Shown here: positions 16,345 to 24,609 of the stretch, piece after piece | Numbering within the stretch: the stretch's first letter is position 1 | Layout: each line of letters opens with the position of its first letter | Assembly (NCBI RefSeq): GCF_003144035.1 | Contig: NZ_QFWT01000007.1 | Coordinates: 62,001-126,000 of the forward strand | Length of the DNA stretch: 64,000 nucleotides | From: Vibrio albus | GTDB taxonomy: Bacteria > Pseudomonadota > Gammaproteobacteria > Enterobacterales > Vibrionaceae | Direction: 5' to 3' | Program-made: the position numbers and the translations under genes | The notes under the pieces: model-generated | The model's database searches: none | What the model was told of the DNA's origin: nothing | The model's input: only the letters and a program-made list of their open reading frames with translations

Positions 16345-16806
16345 ATGAAAGCATTAACCAGCCAAGAACTAAATATGGCTTTGGCCGCGTTACGTTGGAT
16401 GCAGGAGACGATGGAGCAATCGAACCCAAAGGAATTGTCTGATTTCTTTGCAAGACTTCCTCATTTTACTGACGAAAAGCCGTTGAGCGGAGAAGAGATC
16501 GACACGCTATGCGAAAAGATGTACTCGCTTGACAAACCAGCCTTGCAAACTGATATAACCGATCTGGTCGATGGGTTAGGTGATAAAGTCTCGGCCTCGG
16601 TTGAGATAGGCAATATCGGTGGTGAGCTTTTGCTAAGTGCTAAAGGCTACTCAGATTGCAACTCTGAGGATAACGTTGGATTTCCATTGTTGATAGAAAA
16701 CAACGCTGGAAATCTCCAATTGCGGGTTTGGGCTGATATAAATAAAGAAGATCCGACGCATGTGATCTCCTTACAAGGAGCAAAGAATGAGATGCGTCAG
16801 GAGTAA
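16345..16806 (+). CDS. Hypothetical protein, 153 residues
   Basis: The ATG follows aggtgaaggaaa, a weaker SD than in neighbouring genes, and no masking stem is evident. The N-terminal half is helical with acidic turns; the C-terminal half looks beta-rich. No family is recognised. Repeat copy 6 begins 34 bp after the stop. Confidence 0.6.
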   Translation: MKALTSQELNMALAALRWMQETMEQSNPKELSDFFARLPHFTDEKPLSGEEIDTLCEKMYSLDKPALQTDITDLVDGLGDKVSASVEIGNIGGELLLSAKGYSDCNSEDNVGFPLLIENNAGNLQLRVWADINKEDPTHVISLQGAKNEMRQE

Positions 16807-16840
16807 TGCTCAATGAGCGGTAAGTGTGGGAATATCCCCG

Positions 16841-16927
16841 CACTTTCCCAAGCATCCTAGAGCAGGATTCTTCGGAAAGTGCCTTTGGCGCTTATGTGCG
16901 ATAGCTGGTCGCCAAAAACAAACAGTA
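16841..16927 (+). ncRNA. Structured repeat, copy 6
   Basis: CACTTTCC (16841-16848) pairs with GGAAAGTG (16874-16881), with an inner ATCCT/AGGAT stem. GCGATAGCTGGTCGC lies at 16898-16912. The last bases read AACAGTA instead of AACAGCA. It precedes the gene at 16996. Confidence 0.6.
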
Positions 16928-16967
16928 CTTATTGTAACCCGCGTGGGGATAGTCCCTGCCGGGGGCT

Positions 16968-16988
16968 ATCTCCATTCAACATGGAGAT
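16968..16988 (+). promoter_or_regulatory. SD-masking stem before gene 16996
   Basis: ATCTCC (16968-16973) pairs perfectly with GGAGAT (16983-16988), the ribosome binding site of the ATG at 16996. Confidence 0.52.
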
Positions 16989-16995
16989 GACAATT

Positions 16996-17427
16996 ATGAA
17001 AATTGAATCTGTAGTTCGTCTTCCAATGGAAGATTCAGGTTTAGGTCACAATATCGTCCGGTTAAATAACCGAAACGTAGACTCAAAGAGAAAAGATCCT
17101 AATCGTTTCTTTCGACGTGAGCCAGTAGTGATCTATAACCCCGATAACGGCACAAAAGTAATTCGATATGTAATGGGCAACCCAGGAACAATGTCGATTA
17201 CCAAAAATGCTGTTGGTCTTGATTACGATGCCGTTGATGCTCTTGGAGTGAAATTTAAAGAAGAGGTATCACTGGAAATGCGGAGAGCTCGCTGGTGGGA
17301 AATTTACCAGTGGTTCTGGTTCCACCCTGACTTCTCTATTCGCTTATCAATCCGTCTTGGAGTGGTAGGCGCATTACTCGGCATTCTTGGTTTTTTCACT
17401 GGGATCACTCCCATCATTTTAGGCTAA
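16996..17427 (+). CDS. Hypothetical protein with a C-terminal membrane anchor, 143 residues
   Basis: The start at ATG 16996 follows atggagatgacaatt. The N-terminal ~110 residues are soluble and basic. The last ~30 are hydrophobic (GVVGALLGILGFFTGITPIILG) and should form one membrane segment. The next gene also encodes a small membrane protein, so the two may act together. The function is unknown. Confidence 0.62.
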   Translation: MKIESVVRLPMEDSGLGHNIVRLNNRNVDSKRKDPNRFFRREPVVIYNPDNGTKVIRYVMGNPGTMSITKNAVGLDYDAVDALGVKFKEEVSLEMRRARWWEIYQWFWFHPDFSIRLSIRLGVVGALLGILGFFTGITPIILG

Positions 17428-17440
17428 CGCCTATCCAAAA

Positions 17441-17471
17441 GCTCAGAAGCTCCAGAAGGGTGCTTCTGAGC
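17441..17471 (+). promoter_or_regulatory. Strong leader hairpin between two membrane-protein genes
   Basis: GCTCAGAAGC (17441-17450) pairs perfectly over 10 bp with GCTTCTGAGC (17462-17471). There is no U-tract, so it is a leader or RNA-stability structure and not a classical terminator. Confidence 0.5.
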
Positions 17472-17494
17472 CCACTCTAGAAGGAAATAAGCTT

Positions 17495-17743
17495 ATGTAT
17501 CAATACGATCATAAAAAACGAAATATTATTGTATCGGTTTTGACTGTTGTGGGTAGTTTGTGTGTTTTGGTGCCGCTTTTGGTCGCCATTTCGTTTGACT
17601 GGCCCCCGTTACTTACCGATATGGCCGCATGGTTTGAGAATGCAAAACAATATGCAGTAGCGCAGTTCTGGGGGCTCGTATTTGGAGTGCCTTGTTTATA
17701 CATTGCATATCGCATTTATAATTGGCTGCCGATCATTCCTTAA
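17495..17743 (+). CDS. Small membrane protein with two membrane segments, 82 residues
   Basis: The ATG follows tagaaggaaataagctt. Residues about 11-33 (VSVLTVVGSLCVLVPLLVAI) and 56-76 (AQFWGLVFGVPCLYIAYRIY) are hydrophobic helices. The N-terminus is basic, so it should face the cytoplasm. The function is unknown. Confidence 0.62.
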   Translation: MYQYDHKKRNIIVSVLTVVGSLCVLVPLLVAISFDWPPLLTDMAAWFENAKQYAVAQFWGLVFGVPCLYIAYRIYNWLPIIP

Positions 17744-17793
17744 TATTTCAATATCAAACCCACGGGGGTGTATGTCCCTGTGGGGGCGTGCGC

Positions 17794-17814
17794 CCTCCAT
17801 ACTTTTTACGGAGG
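17794..17814 (+). promoter_or_regulatory. SD-masking stem before gene 17820
   Basis: CCTCC (17794-17798) pairs with GGAGG (17810-17814), the ribosome binding site of the ATG at 17820. Confidence 0.48.
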
Positions 17815-17819
17815 ATACT

Positions 17820-18060
17820 ATGCAACATCAACTTGACATGCTTGCGTCAGTTTGTGCTGATGAAACACCCGTTATTCATTCGCGCTGCAAATATTGCCAA
17901 ATTTGGCGGTTCAGCAGCAAAAGTAGTGATCACTAAGCACGGTGGAGAGCTGTATGTGATCAAACACTGGCTGATGTCTGATGTGTGGGATTTTTTATTA
18001 AGCTCGGGAGCCGATGCTAAATACCCCTTACCAAGTTATATACGAGGGGGGGTACATTAA
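17820..18060 (+). pseudogene. Unknown small gene, probably frameshifted
   Basis: The ATG at 17820 has the family-typical leader and SD (cggaggatacta), but its frame stops after 38 codons. The better coding signal (PLFIRAANIAKFGGSAAKV onward, to TAA 18058-18060) is in another frame. An extra base near 17866-17872 would join DETP to LFIRAAN and give about 79 residues. Alternatively the product starts at an internal ATG (17861) that has no good SD. The function is unknown. Confidence 0.45.
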
Positions 18061-18096
18061 ACTCCAACCTGATGTGATTAGTGGCTTAGTAAACAA

Positions 18097-18125
18097 AAAC
18101 CCCGGCATTTTTGCTGGGGTTTTTT
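18097..18125 (+). terminator. Rho-independent terminator
   Basis: AAACCCCGGCA (18097-18107) pairs with TGCTGGGGTTT (18112-18122) with one G-U pair, and the T run continues to 18125. It is one of the few classical terminators in the backbone, and it ends the transcription unit before the YfbR-like gene. Confidence 0.8.
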
Positions 18126-18199
18126 ACTTATGAGAACCAAACGCCCTAAAAGGGCAAATAGACGTTTCGTGAACCATTTGGATTGGCGATAGACTAAAA

Positions 18200-18250
18200 A
18201 AAATGTCGGCTTTGCTGACGTTGAAAGGTAGCTGGCCTACAAGCAGCAAC
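18200..18250 (+). ncRNA. Possible diverged ninth copy of the structured repeat
   Basis: GTCGGC (18205-18210) pairs with GCTGAC (18214-18219). AGG-TAGCTGG-CCT (18226-18238) then repeats the invariant loop with a third stem sequence, and AAGCAGCA follows. The rest of the 358-bp gap 18061-18418 holds the terminator upstream and a CCACAT/ATGTGG leader hairpin (18356-18382) downstream. Confidence 0.4.
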
Positions 18251-18418
18251 TACATTCTGAATGGAATACATTCCATCAGAAATCTGATTAAATATTTCGG
18301 TGTCAGGCCGAAAATACACCTCAAGAACAGTCCACAAGGACTCTCACAACTTAACCCACATGGGTACACGGGACCTATGTGGTAACTGTGTACCCTTCAA
18401 ACTTCATTGGAGGATACT

Positions 18419-19258
18419 ATGTCAAATTCAAACTATGGATTCCTAGCACTTGCTTTGCGTCAACGATTGATAAAACGCTGGTCACTGATGCATTCAGTAC
18501 AGCCTGAATCAGTCTTGGAGCATAGTGCTACCGTTACGTTGCTTGCTCTTCTCGCTGGTCATGTCGCAAACCAAAAGGGGAACAAGGTCGATCTTGCCAA
18601 AATGCTTTCCCACGCAGCACTACATGATGTAGCCGAAGTTCTCTGTCAGGATGTTGTGACGCCAGTAAAAAAGGCTAATGACACTTTGGCGAGGGAGTTC
18701 GAGCGACTTGAAAAAGCTGCTGAGGAGCAGTTAATTCACACGCTACCTTTGGAGCTTCAAGGTGCAGTCGCGGAAGCATTTGCCCCAGGTGGCTATGAAC
18801 AGCAACTGGTGAAAGCCTGCGATACCTACGCTGCATATATCAAGTGCAAACTTGAAGTGGCAGCTGGCAATGCGCTGGAGTTCCAAGATGCTCTCGACAA
18901 GATGATTGGCGTTGTATCTCAGTTGAAATCTGATTTCCCTGAGATCGAAGCAATAGATCAATGGTTCGGTGCTGGACTTAACTTGTCAGTAGATAAATTG
19001 CTGTCATGTAGCGATGACGAAGGTTGCTACATCAAATTTGTTACTGATCAGCGTCCGGGAGAGCCAGATATTCTTGCTGGAAATGAACAATCAGATCTTA
19101 TTCTGACAGATCTCGAAGGCAAAGAGCTCAAACGAATCAAGCCAACTGCACCTTGGACTCATGAAACACTTTCCATGTTAACCATCTCTTCGGAATGGGC
19201 CCGTATGGGAGTTGAGGCATACCTTGGAAAGCAGTGGGTTGGGAGTACCGAAGTATGA
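18419..19258 (+). CDS. YfbR-like HD-domain 5'-deoxynucleotidase with a C-terminal extension
   Basis: Residues 1-~200 follow E. coli YfbR. They share R20-W21, His35 in the LEHS motif, His69-Asp70 in AALHDVAE, D78 before VTPVK, and a later KACDTYAAYIKC block. YfbR removes phosphate from deoxynucleoside 5'-monophosphates using a divalent metal. About 80 extra residues at the C-terminus are not part of that family. The start at ATG 18419 follows ttggaggatact. An effect on dNTP pools during element replication is inferred. Confidence 0.82.
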   Translation: MSNSNYGFLALALRQRLIKRWSLMHSVQPESVLEHSATVTLLALLAGHVANQKGNKVDLAKMLSHAALHDVAEVLCQDVVTPVKKANDTLAREFERLEKAAEEQLIHTLPLELQGAVAEAFAPGGYEQQLVKACDTYAAYIKCKLEVAAGNALEFQDALDKMIGVVSQLKSDFPEIEAIDQWFGAGLNLSVDKLLSCSDDEGCYIKFVTDQRPGEPDILAGNEQSDLILTDLEGKELKRIKPTAPWTHETLSMLTISSEWARMGVEAYLGKQWVGSTEV

Positions 19259-19488
19259 ATAATAATGACTTCAAACTAGTACAAAGAAATACAGATGAAT
19301 GGGACAAAATGTGGAACGAATTGGCCCAACATCCATTAAATAATGGCGACGCGGTTTGTGAAGAGTCAGTTACTGGAGAGTGCTGGCAATACATGGGTAC
19401 GCAAGGTGGTAAGCACAATTTTCGCCACCGCTGTCACCCTAAAACAGGTTGCCGCCAATACCTAGATATCGACGCTGTGACCGTATAA
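19255..19488 (+). CDS. Hypothetical small protein, 77 residues
   Basis: The ATG at 19255 overlaps the TGA of the previous gene (ATGA), so the two are translationally coupled. The protein has a Cys/His-rich second half (ECWQYMGTQGGKHNF then RHRCHPKTGC) that could bind metal. It is not a recognised family. Coupling suggests it works with the HD nucleotidase. Confidence 0.62.
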   Translation: MNNNDFKLVQRNTDEWDKMWNELAQHPLNNGDAVCEESVTGECWQYMGTQGGKHNFRHRCHPKTGCRQYLDIDAVTV

Positions 19489-19571
19489 GTAAACCAATCT
19501 TTAAACCCTAACGGGGCATCAAAGCCCCTTTGGGGCCTTGGTGTCCCTCAATGACATATTTGGAGGATTCC

Positions 19572-19958
19572 ATGTCAATTTGTGATGAAGCAATGTCTAA
19601 GGCCACTAACAAAGGCTATTTAATAACCGCAGAAGGCTGCACTCCAGTCGATATTCCAAAAGAAGACGGATTACAAACTATGTATAAGCTAATCGGCTGT
19701 AGCATGGTCCAGAGCTTTGATTGGGAGCTATCGAATGGAAAAACAGTCAGTCTTTATCTTGATGAAGAAGGACTGTTCAGTAGCGGTATCAAGCTCGGTT
19801 GTATATTACATGGTGCAGATTCACCTGTTGTAGGCAACATCATCGTGCTGGGTACTCCAGATTACAGCGATGGTGAAGGTTATGACACTTCTGCACCGGA
19901 AGACTTTGAAGAGCATCAGTTGATCGCTCGGAAAGGTCTTTTGGACATCTGTGCTTAA
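19572..19958 (+). CDS. Hypothetical protein, 128 residues
   Basis: The start at ATG 19572 follows ttggaggattcc. The protein is acidic, with a central beta-rich stretch (FDWELSNGKTVSLYLDEEG) and no recognised domain. In the leader, GGGGCATC (about 19513-19520) can pair with GGTGTCCC (19540-19547) using two wobble pairs. Confidence 0.62.
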   Translation: MSICDEAMSKATNKGYLITAEGCTPVDIPKEDGLQTMYKLIGCSMVQSFDWELSNGKTVSLYLDEEGLFSSGIKLGCILHGADSPVVGNIIVLGTPDYSDGEGYDTSAPEDFEEHQLIARKGLLDICA

Positions 19959-19982
19959 CTATTAAATCCGAAATCATTAAAA

Positions 19983-20038
19983 CCCTAAGGGGGCACCAAT
20001 CCCTTAGGGGGAGGTGTCTCCTCAAAAAAACAAGGAGA
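19983..20038 (+). promoter_or_regulatory. Two-stem leader before gene 20044
   Basis: CCCTAAGGG (19983-19991) pairs with CCCTTAGGG (20001-20009). TCTCC (20017-20021) pairs with GGAGA (20034-20038), the ribosome binding site. GGGGGCACC upstream can also pair with GGTGTCTCC, so the two states compete. Confidence 0.55.
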
Positions 20039-20043
20039 TAGCT

Positions 20044-20949
20044 ATGATTAAAACTCATTTCAATAACCAACTGAAAAAACTTGGCTACCCAGAAGGTCTG
20101 ACAATCGAGTACAGCCTTAGTTACTGTCAAGGTGATGGTATGAGTTTCTATGGAAACCTCGATGAGGATGATGTAGAGAAGCTTATGCTGCGAATTTATG
20201 ACCAAAATACAGCAGGTGAAAACGCCGTACTTCGCGTAAAAAACCTTTTGGTTCGTAAAGAAGCATTATCTATGTTGGAAATATTAAGGGAAGCAGATAT
20301 AGGATGTTGCAGAATGTCGATTGAGCGAAACTCTCATGGGCATCGGTACAGCCACTATAACTGCATGGATCTTTGTCATGAAGTCGATTTTGAAAGTTTC
20401 TCTGAGGAGCATTTTGAAGCGATTCGTGCCGCTGGTCTGGTAACAGGTGAAGTGACTGATGAGCACATCACTAGATGGCAAAGCATTTGGAACGACTTTG
20501 TGAGTCGTCTCGAACATGACATCAAATCTACATCCCAACAGCTTGAAGCCGAAGGCTATGCGCTGGTGGAAGGTACGCCATACGAAGAAGTTGTTTCCTG
20601 GGAGTTTAATACAGCTGACTACACAGTCCAGCTTAAAGAGCATCCCGAGCATGACTTTGATATTGGATGCTGGGACGAAGAGTTAGCATTACAAACAATA
20701 CAGGATATTGTTGATGGTAAGCAGCGCTATCTGAGGTTGGAAGCTAAGATCCTCGACCGAGAGACGGAAGAGGAACTAGCATCTGAATCTATAGGTGGCC
20801 TGGTTATAGATGTTAATGACAGAAGTTATGGAAGTTACCGCCGCGAATTGGTCAGTAATGCCATAGCAGAAGTTCGTAAAATACAGCTCAAAAATGCTAT
20901 ATCAGAACATCATCAAATGCAGGAATCGTTAGTTCGTAAAGCGGCCTAA
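20044..20949 (+). CDS. Hypothetical protein, 301 residues
   Basis: The ATG follows caaggagatagct. The N-terminal segment (GLTIEYSLSYCQGDGMSFYG) and an internal segment around residues 95-115 (SIERNSHGHRYSHYNCMDL) are the most distinctive; the latter has several His residues. The C-terminal third is helical. It may belong to a plasmid family of unknown function that I cannot name. Confidence 0.68.
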   Translation: MIKTHFNNQLKKLGYPEGLTIEYSLSYCQGDGMSFYGNLDEDDVEKLMLRIYDQNTAGENAVLRVKNLLVRKEALSMLEILREADIGCCRMSIERNSHGHRYSHYNCMDLCHEVDFESFSEEHFEAIRAAGLVTGEVTDEHITRWQSIWNDFVSRLEHDIKSTSQQLEAEGYALVEGTPYEEVVSWEFNTADYTVQLKEHPEHDFDIGCWDEELALQTIQDIVDGKQRYLRLEAKILDRETEEELASESIGGLVIDVNDRSYGSYRRELVSNAIAEVRKIQLKNAISEHHQMQESLVRKAA

Positions 20950-20999
20950 CATTTTTACTTAACCCTAGAGGGGGGCTTGCTCCCCTTGTGGGGCAACCC

Positions 21000-21022
21000 C
21001 CTTCGATTTAAATAATTGAAGG
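21000..21022 (+). promoter_or_regulatory. SD-masking stem before gene 21032
   Basis: CCTTC (21000-21004) pairs with GAAGG (21018-21022), part of the SD gaaggaga. A GGGG/CCCC hairpin lies upstream (about 20964-20994). Confidence 0.45.
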
Positions 21023-21031
21023 AGAAACACT

Positions 21032-21589
21032 ATGGGATTTTTTAGCTGGAAAACGTGTGATTCAAAAGAAAGCATCTCGAATGTATATTCTGGACGTCAA
21101 GTTCGCACTGTTTACTTACTACAACCTCATGGTCAGAAACCATTACAGGAAAATGCTTACGAGGGCTATGGCATATTTGGTGGAGTCAACGCCCATGTCT
21201 GGCTGGCAAAAGCAAACTTAGATAAGAACATTGCATCTGGAATGGATGACGAAACTTTGCGGATCATAGGGGTTTATCTGAGCTGTGGCTTTGATTTTTA
21301 CCGAGATAAGAACAAGCAAGTTTATGCTTGTTCAGACAAGGTGATGGTGATAGAAGCTCTTGGCTTGTTTGACTTCCCGATTGTAAAGATAAATGGTTAT
21401 GATGAAATGTTCACCGTCGATGGAGTATCTGGCACAATGGAACAGCATGAATGGAATGGACGTTTAACAAAGCAAACTCCGCCTTCAATTGCTTATCCTC
21501 TGAAATTTTCGTTTAACGAAAATGCGCGATATGAAGCCTATTCGGCATCAGAGTCGTGTGACAAGCAAGGATATTTCTACGATGATTAA
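21032..21589 (+). CDS. Hypothetical protein, 185 residues
   Basis: The ATG follows ttgaaggagaaacact. The start MGFFSWKTCDSKESI and the GYGIFGGVNAHVWLA segment (about residues 49-63) are reminiscent of phage and plasmid proteins of unknown function. It is probably soluble. Repeat copy 7 follows after 21 bp, so the gene likely ends a unit. Confidence 0.66.
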   Translation: MGFFSWKTCDSKESISNVYSGRQVRTVYLLQPHGQKPLQENAYEGYGIFGGVNAHVWLAKANLDKNIASGMDDETLRIIGVYLSCGFDFYRDKNKQVYACSDKVMVIEALGLFDFPIVKINGYDEMFTVDGVSGTMEQHEWNGRLTKQTPPSIAYPLKFSFNENARYEAYSASESCDKQGYFYDD

Positions 21590-21609
21590 CAGTGAGGGGC
21601 GAAAGCCCC

Positions 21610-21709
21610 CACTTTCCCTTAGGTGTTATAGAGCACCTAACGGAAAGTGACGAATTCTACTCTCATTGAGAGTGAAGACGCGATAGCTGGTCGCTAAAAA
21701 CAAACAGCA
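21610..21709 (+). ncRNA. Structured repeat, copy 7
   Basis: CACTTTCC (21610-21617) pairs with GGAAAGTG (21642-21649), with inner TTAGGTG/CACCTAA. An ACTCTC/GAGAGT-type stem follows (about 21659-21673). GCGATAGCTGGTCGC lies at 21680-21694 and AACAGCA ends at 21709. The outer stem differs in sequence from copy 1 but keeps its pairing. Confidence 0.62.
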
Positions 21710-21750
21710 TTCAATTTAAGTGAAAGTTCTCTTTCACCCTTCATAACCCA

Positions 21751-21808
21751 GTCGGGTACACCAACCCGACATGGGCCAGGTGTACCTGCAAACTGTAGGA
21801 GTACACCT
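21751..21808 (+). promoter_or_regulatory. Switch-like leader with two competing GTACACC elements
   Basis: GGTGTACC (21779-21786) can pair with GGTACACC upstream (21755-21762). As AGGTGTAC (21778-21785) it can instead pair with GTACACCT (21801-21808), which overlaps the SD and abuts the ATG at 21809. A third stem, GTCGGGT/ACCCGAC (21751-21770), competes with the first option. This is the clearest of the leader switches. Confidence 0.6.
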
Positions 21809-22369
21809 ATGTCTAACATTGCAATTCTGCAACATCTGCAACAACGTATGCTTGAAATTTCGAATGCGGAAAAACTACCTCTCCATTTCAAATCTAATTT
21901 GGAGATTGATGGTAAAGAGCTCGAACGTTTCAAAAGCAACCCAAGCGGTAAATTCGTTTGGTTACTGCGTCCTTCTGGAACTCAAATCGTTCCGGTCGGA
22001 CTTGGCGTTAATCCCGTTCATATAACGTATTGGATCTGGTCAGAACAAGGACCAGAAACCAAAGCGTTTGTCGTGGATATCAACGCTGGCACCATAGAGA
22101 AGATTACTCATGAACAAGCAGAGAGCCTCATTATGATGCCTCCTTGCAAAATCTCTACTCTAATGAGTAAAGAAGAAGTAATCGAGAAAGTAGCTTACGT
22201 TCTCCGCGAAGGCGTAAACAGTAAGATTTGGGGAGCTTTTAATCCTCCATCTCTTGATGATTACGCTAAGTGGAATTGGATCGACTGGCTAACTTACTTC
22301 AAATCATCAGGTAATCACCTGATGCAATCCTTCTTGGGTAAGGCCATACGCAGAGTTAATGGTCAATAG
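21809..22369 (+). CDS. Hypothetical protein, 186 residues
   Basis: The ATG follows tgtaggagtacacct. The protein has a helical N-terminus, a central segment of mixed hydrophobic and charged residues (KFVWLLRPSGTQIVPVG) and a C-terminal helical part (WNWIDWLTYFKSSG). No family is recognised. It is the first gene after repeat copy 7 and precedes the primase gene. Confidence 0.64.
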   Translation: MSNIAILQHLQQRMLEISNAEKLPLHFKSNLEIDGKELERFKSNPSGKFVWLLRPSGTQIVPVGLGVNPVHITYWIWSEQGPETKAFVVDINAGTIEKITHEQAESLIMMPPCKISTLMSKEEVIEKVAYVLREGVNSKIWGAFNPPSLDDYAKWNWIDWLTYFKSSGNHLMQSFLGKAIRRVNGQ

Positions 22370-22438
22370 CCCAAAATCAAACCCCAGCCGGGGAGAGCAT
22401 CTCCGGTAGGGGAGCCTCCTTGGCTATTTTTTCCCGGT

Positions 22439-22501
22439 GTCGGGGTTTCCCTAAAGCCCCTGATACGGGGGGACTTAGGGAAGCCTCGATGTCGGGGTTT
22501 C
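22439..22501 (+). promoter_or_regulatory. Long leader hairpin and direct repeats before the primase gene
   Basis: TTCCCTAA (22447-22454) pairs with TTAGGGAA (22475-22482), with CCCC/GGGG inside. The 11-mer GTCGGGGTTTC occurs at 22439-22449 and again at 22491-22501, flanking the stem. The primase start codon is 17 bp further on. Confidence 0.5.
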
Positions 22502-22518
22502 AGCTAAGGAGAAACACT

Positions 22519-24297
22519 ATGGATAACTCATATTTCTATAAAGCAGACGAAGTTCGTAGCCTCGCTAAGGGTCAATGGCTTTTCATTTTGGCGCATTTAA
22601 TGCCTGAACTGGAACCAGCACTCAAAAAAGCGGGAAAGTCCCATGTTACATGTCCGTTTCATGGTGGAAAAAAAGACTTCCGTATGTTCAAAGATGCTCA
22701 CGAAACAGGTGGTGCTATTTGTTCTTGCGGTTCTTGGCATGATGGCTTTGAGCTATTAAACCAAGCAAGAGGGTGGGATTTTGCTGAATGCCTACAGCAA
22801 GTTGGTGACTTGTTGATGGCTCCAAAGCATTTCAAGCGTCAGCAAAGCTCCAATAATACAAGTTCACCGCGCCGAGCACAGCAATCTGCTCCGGCAAAAG
22901 TGAATAACACCAAATACGATCCAAATCGTCGCCCTAAGTATCAGGGCACTTTAATTGCTCACGGTCAAGCTCCTTACCAGGACGACCCGATAAATGAACC
23001 AAGCTATTTTGCTTACATTCGTTTATCAACGGGCAATGAACGTAAGATTTGGGGCGTTGATCTAGAAAGAGCAATCGGAGAATGCGGTGCTGTATATGGT
23101 GATGAAGTCACTCTCACAAATTTGGGACGTGAAGCTGTTACCGTAATGCAGCCTGTATTTGAAGAAGGCACTGGAGAGATCATTGGTGAGAAACCAGTTC
23201 AAACACATCGCAATACGTGGTTGGTTGAAGTGAAAACTAAGAGTGTTCGTACTGCTAAACCAGAGTCTGTAGCGCAGGCAAAGGTTTCAAACAGCAGCTA
23301 TGTCTCTCACTCTGCTCCTGGTTCTTATAACGAAGAGTCATGGGCTGATTCAAATGTTCCGACAGAACAACATGAGGATAATCATTCTTCATGTAGCCCT
23401 GTTGAGCATCACCAAGAAGCCGTAGTTGAACAAGAACATTCAGAAAGCAAGGTTGTTCCGCTCTTTGCTGAGCAGTCAAAGCCTTGGTTGATGGAACTTC
23501 AAGAGGAAATGCAAAAGAGAGCTCAACGCGAACGTGTTTACAATGCTCGCCTTTGTGAAAAAATTGAGAAGATCTGGAATGAATGTTTGCCCTTTAACTG
23601 TGCAGCAGCTGAGCCGTTACGTGCCTATTTCGTCAATCGCAAACTTTTGTTTGCACATGATGTAGTAGAACAGACAGACAGCCTGCGATTCCACCCAAGT
23701 ATGTCCTATTACGATGAAGATGGTAATGAGGTTGGAAAATTTCCAGCCGCAGTACAAGCCATCCGAGACGCGAAAGGAAACTTGGTTACTTTACATCGTA
23801 CATATCTGACCAAAAGTGGTAAGAAGGCCAAAGTAGAATGCGCTAAAAAGATGATGCCTGTTCCTGATGGATTGAGTGTCACTGGCGGTGCAGTTCGCTT
23901 AGGTATGCCAACAGAAGGAGTATTAGGTTTGGCAGAAGGCTTGGAAACAGCATTGTCTGGGTTCCGTGCTACTCACATCCCTACATGGTCCACAGTGAAT
24001 GCTACTCTTTTGGAAAACTTTGAAGTTCCAGACGAGTTAGACATCCACACTGTCGTTATCTTTGCAGATAAGGATAAGTCGCTAACAGGGGAACGCTCCG
24101 CAAATGTGCTGAAATCTAAGCTTGAAAAGCAAGGATATACAGTTCATGTGCTGTTACCTAAGCTGCCCATTCCACCTCGTGCAAAAGGTATAGATTGGAA
24201 CGATGTCCTGGTAACTCAAGGACAGATGGGATTCCCGCCGATTAGTACACTCCGCGAGTTTATTGCGCGTAGGGCAGGTGCTTATGGGCGTGTATAA
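22519..24297 (+). CDS. Toprim-domain DNA primase (P4/TraC-like)
   Basis: The 592-residue protein starts at ATG 22519 after taaggagaaacact. A zinc-binding module has C45-P-F-H48 and C68-S-C70. A Toprim catalytic domain is marked by the acidic LAEGLETAL motif (about residue 473) and FADKDKS (about 517). The middle (about 250-340) is a low-complexity linker rich in S, E and H. No helicase domain is visible. Plasmid primases of this type make RNA primers on transferred or replicating single strands. Confidence 0.82.
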   Translation: MDNSYFYKADEVRSLAKGQWLFILAHLMPELEPALKKAGKSHVTCPFHGGKKDFRMFKDAHETGGAICSCGSWHDGFELLNQARGWDFAECLQQVGDLLMAPKHFKRQQSSNNTSSPRRAQQSAPAKVNNTKYDPNRRPKYQGTLIAHGQAPYQDDPINEPSYFAYIRLSTGNERKIWGVDLERAIGECGAVYGDEVTLTNLGREAVTVMQPVFEEGTGEIIGEKPVQTHRNTWLVEVKTKSVRTAKPESVAQAKVSNSSYVSHSAPGSYNEESWADSNVPTEQHEDNHSSCSPVEHHQEAVVEQEHSESKVVPLFAEQSKPWLMELQEEMQKRAQRERVYNARLCEKIEKIWNECLPFNCAAAEPLRAYFVNRKLLFAHDVVEQTDSLRFHPSMSYYDEDGNEVGKFPAAVQAIRDAKGNLVTLHRTYLTKSGKKAKVECAKKMMPVPDGLSVTGGAVRLGMPTEGVLGLAEGLETALSGFRATHIPTWSTVNATLLENFEVPDELDIHTVVIFADKDKSLTGERSANVLKSKLEKQGYTVHVLLPKLPIPPRAKGIDWNDVLVTQGQMGFPPISTLREFIARRAGAYGRV

Positions 24298-24529
24298 CCT
24301 AGCAGAAGTAAACACTGAGCCAGGTAACGAAGCTACTTGTCCCTTCTCACCTCCTTTGGGGTGGGAAGGTGATGAGAGCGCCTATCTAGAATTGATGCGT
24401 CAACGTTACAAAGACAGAAACTTCAACCAATTAATAATTGGAACTGTCTGGTGTTCAAAAAAAATGGACATACATTACTCTGGGCCGTTTGCAGAACAGG
24501 CAGCTCAGATTGTTAATAAACTCCGGTAG
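24284..24529 (+). CDS. Hypothetical small protein, 81 residues
   Basis: The ATG at 24284 lies inside the end of the primase gene (14-bp overlap) after tagggcaggtgctt, so translation is coupled. An in-frame ATG at 24263 is possible but less well placed. The sequence has a C-P-F-S-P-P-L-G-W segment and a charged helix. Its stop lies within the CCGGTAGC/GCTACCGG stem at 24523-24544. The function is unknown. Confidence 0.58.
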   Translation: MGVYNLAEVNTEPGNEATCPFSPPLGWEGDESAYLELMRQRYKDRNFNQLIIGTVWCSKKMDIHYSGPFAEQAAQIVNKLR

Positions 24530-24544
24530 CATTTTAGCTACCGG
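24523..24544 (+). terminator. Perfect hairpin over a stop codon
   Basis: CCGGTAGC (24523-24530) and GCTACCGG (24537-24544) form an 8-bp stem containing the TAG stop at 24527-24529. No U-tract follows, so it may protect the 3' end or attenuate. Confidence 0.4.
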
Positions 24545-24609
24545 ACCATCTAATTACTGAGGGGAACCAAACCTGATGGGTCTGTTCGTCTCACCAAAGG
24601 AGAATAACT

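Noticed and set aside
18203..18385. A 60-residue frame before the YfbR-like gene
   Set aside because: It covers the diverged structured repeat and the leader, with no SD.
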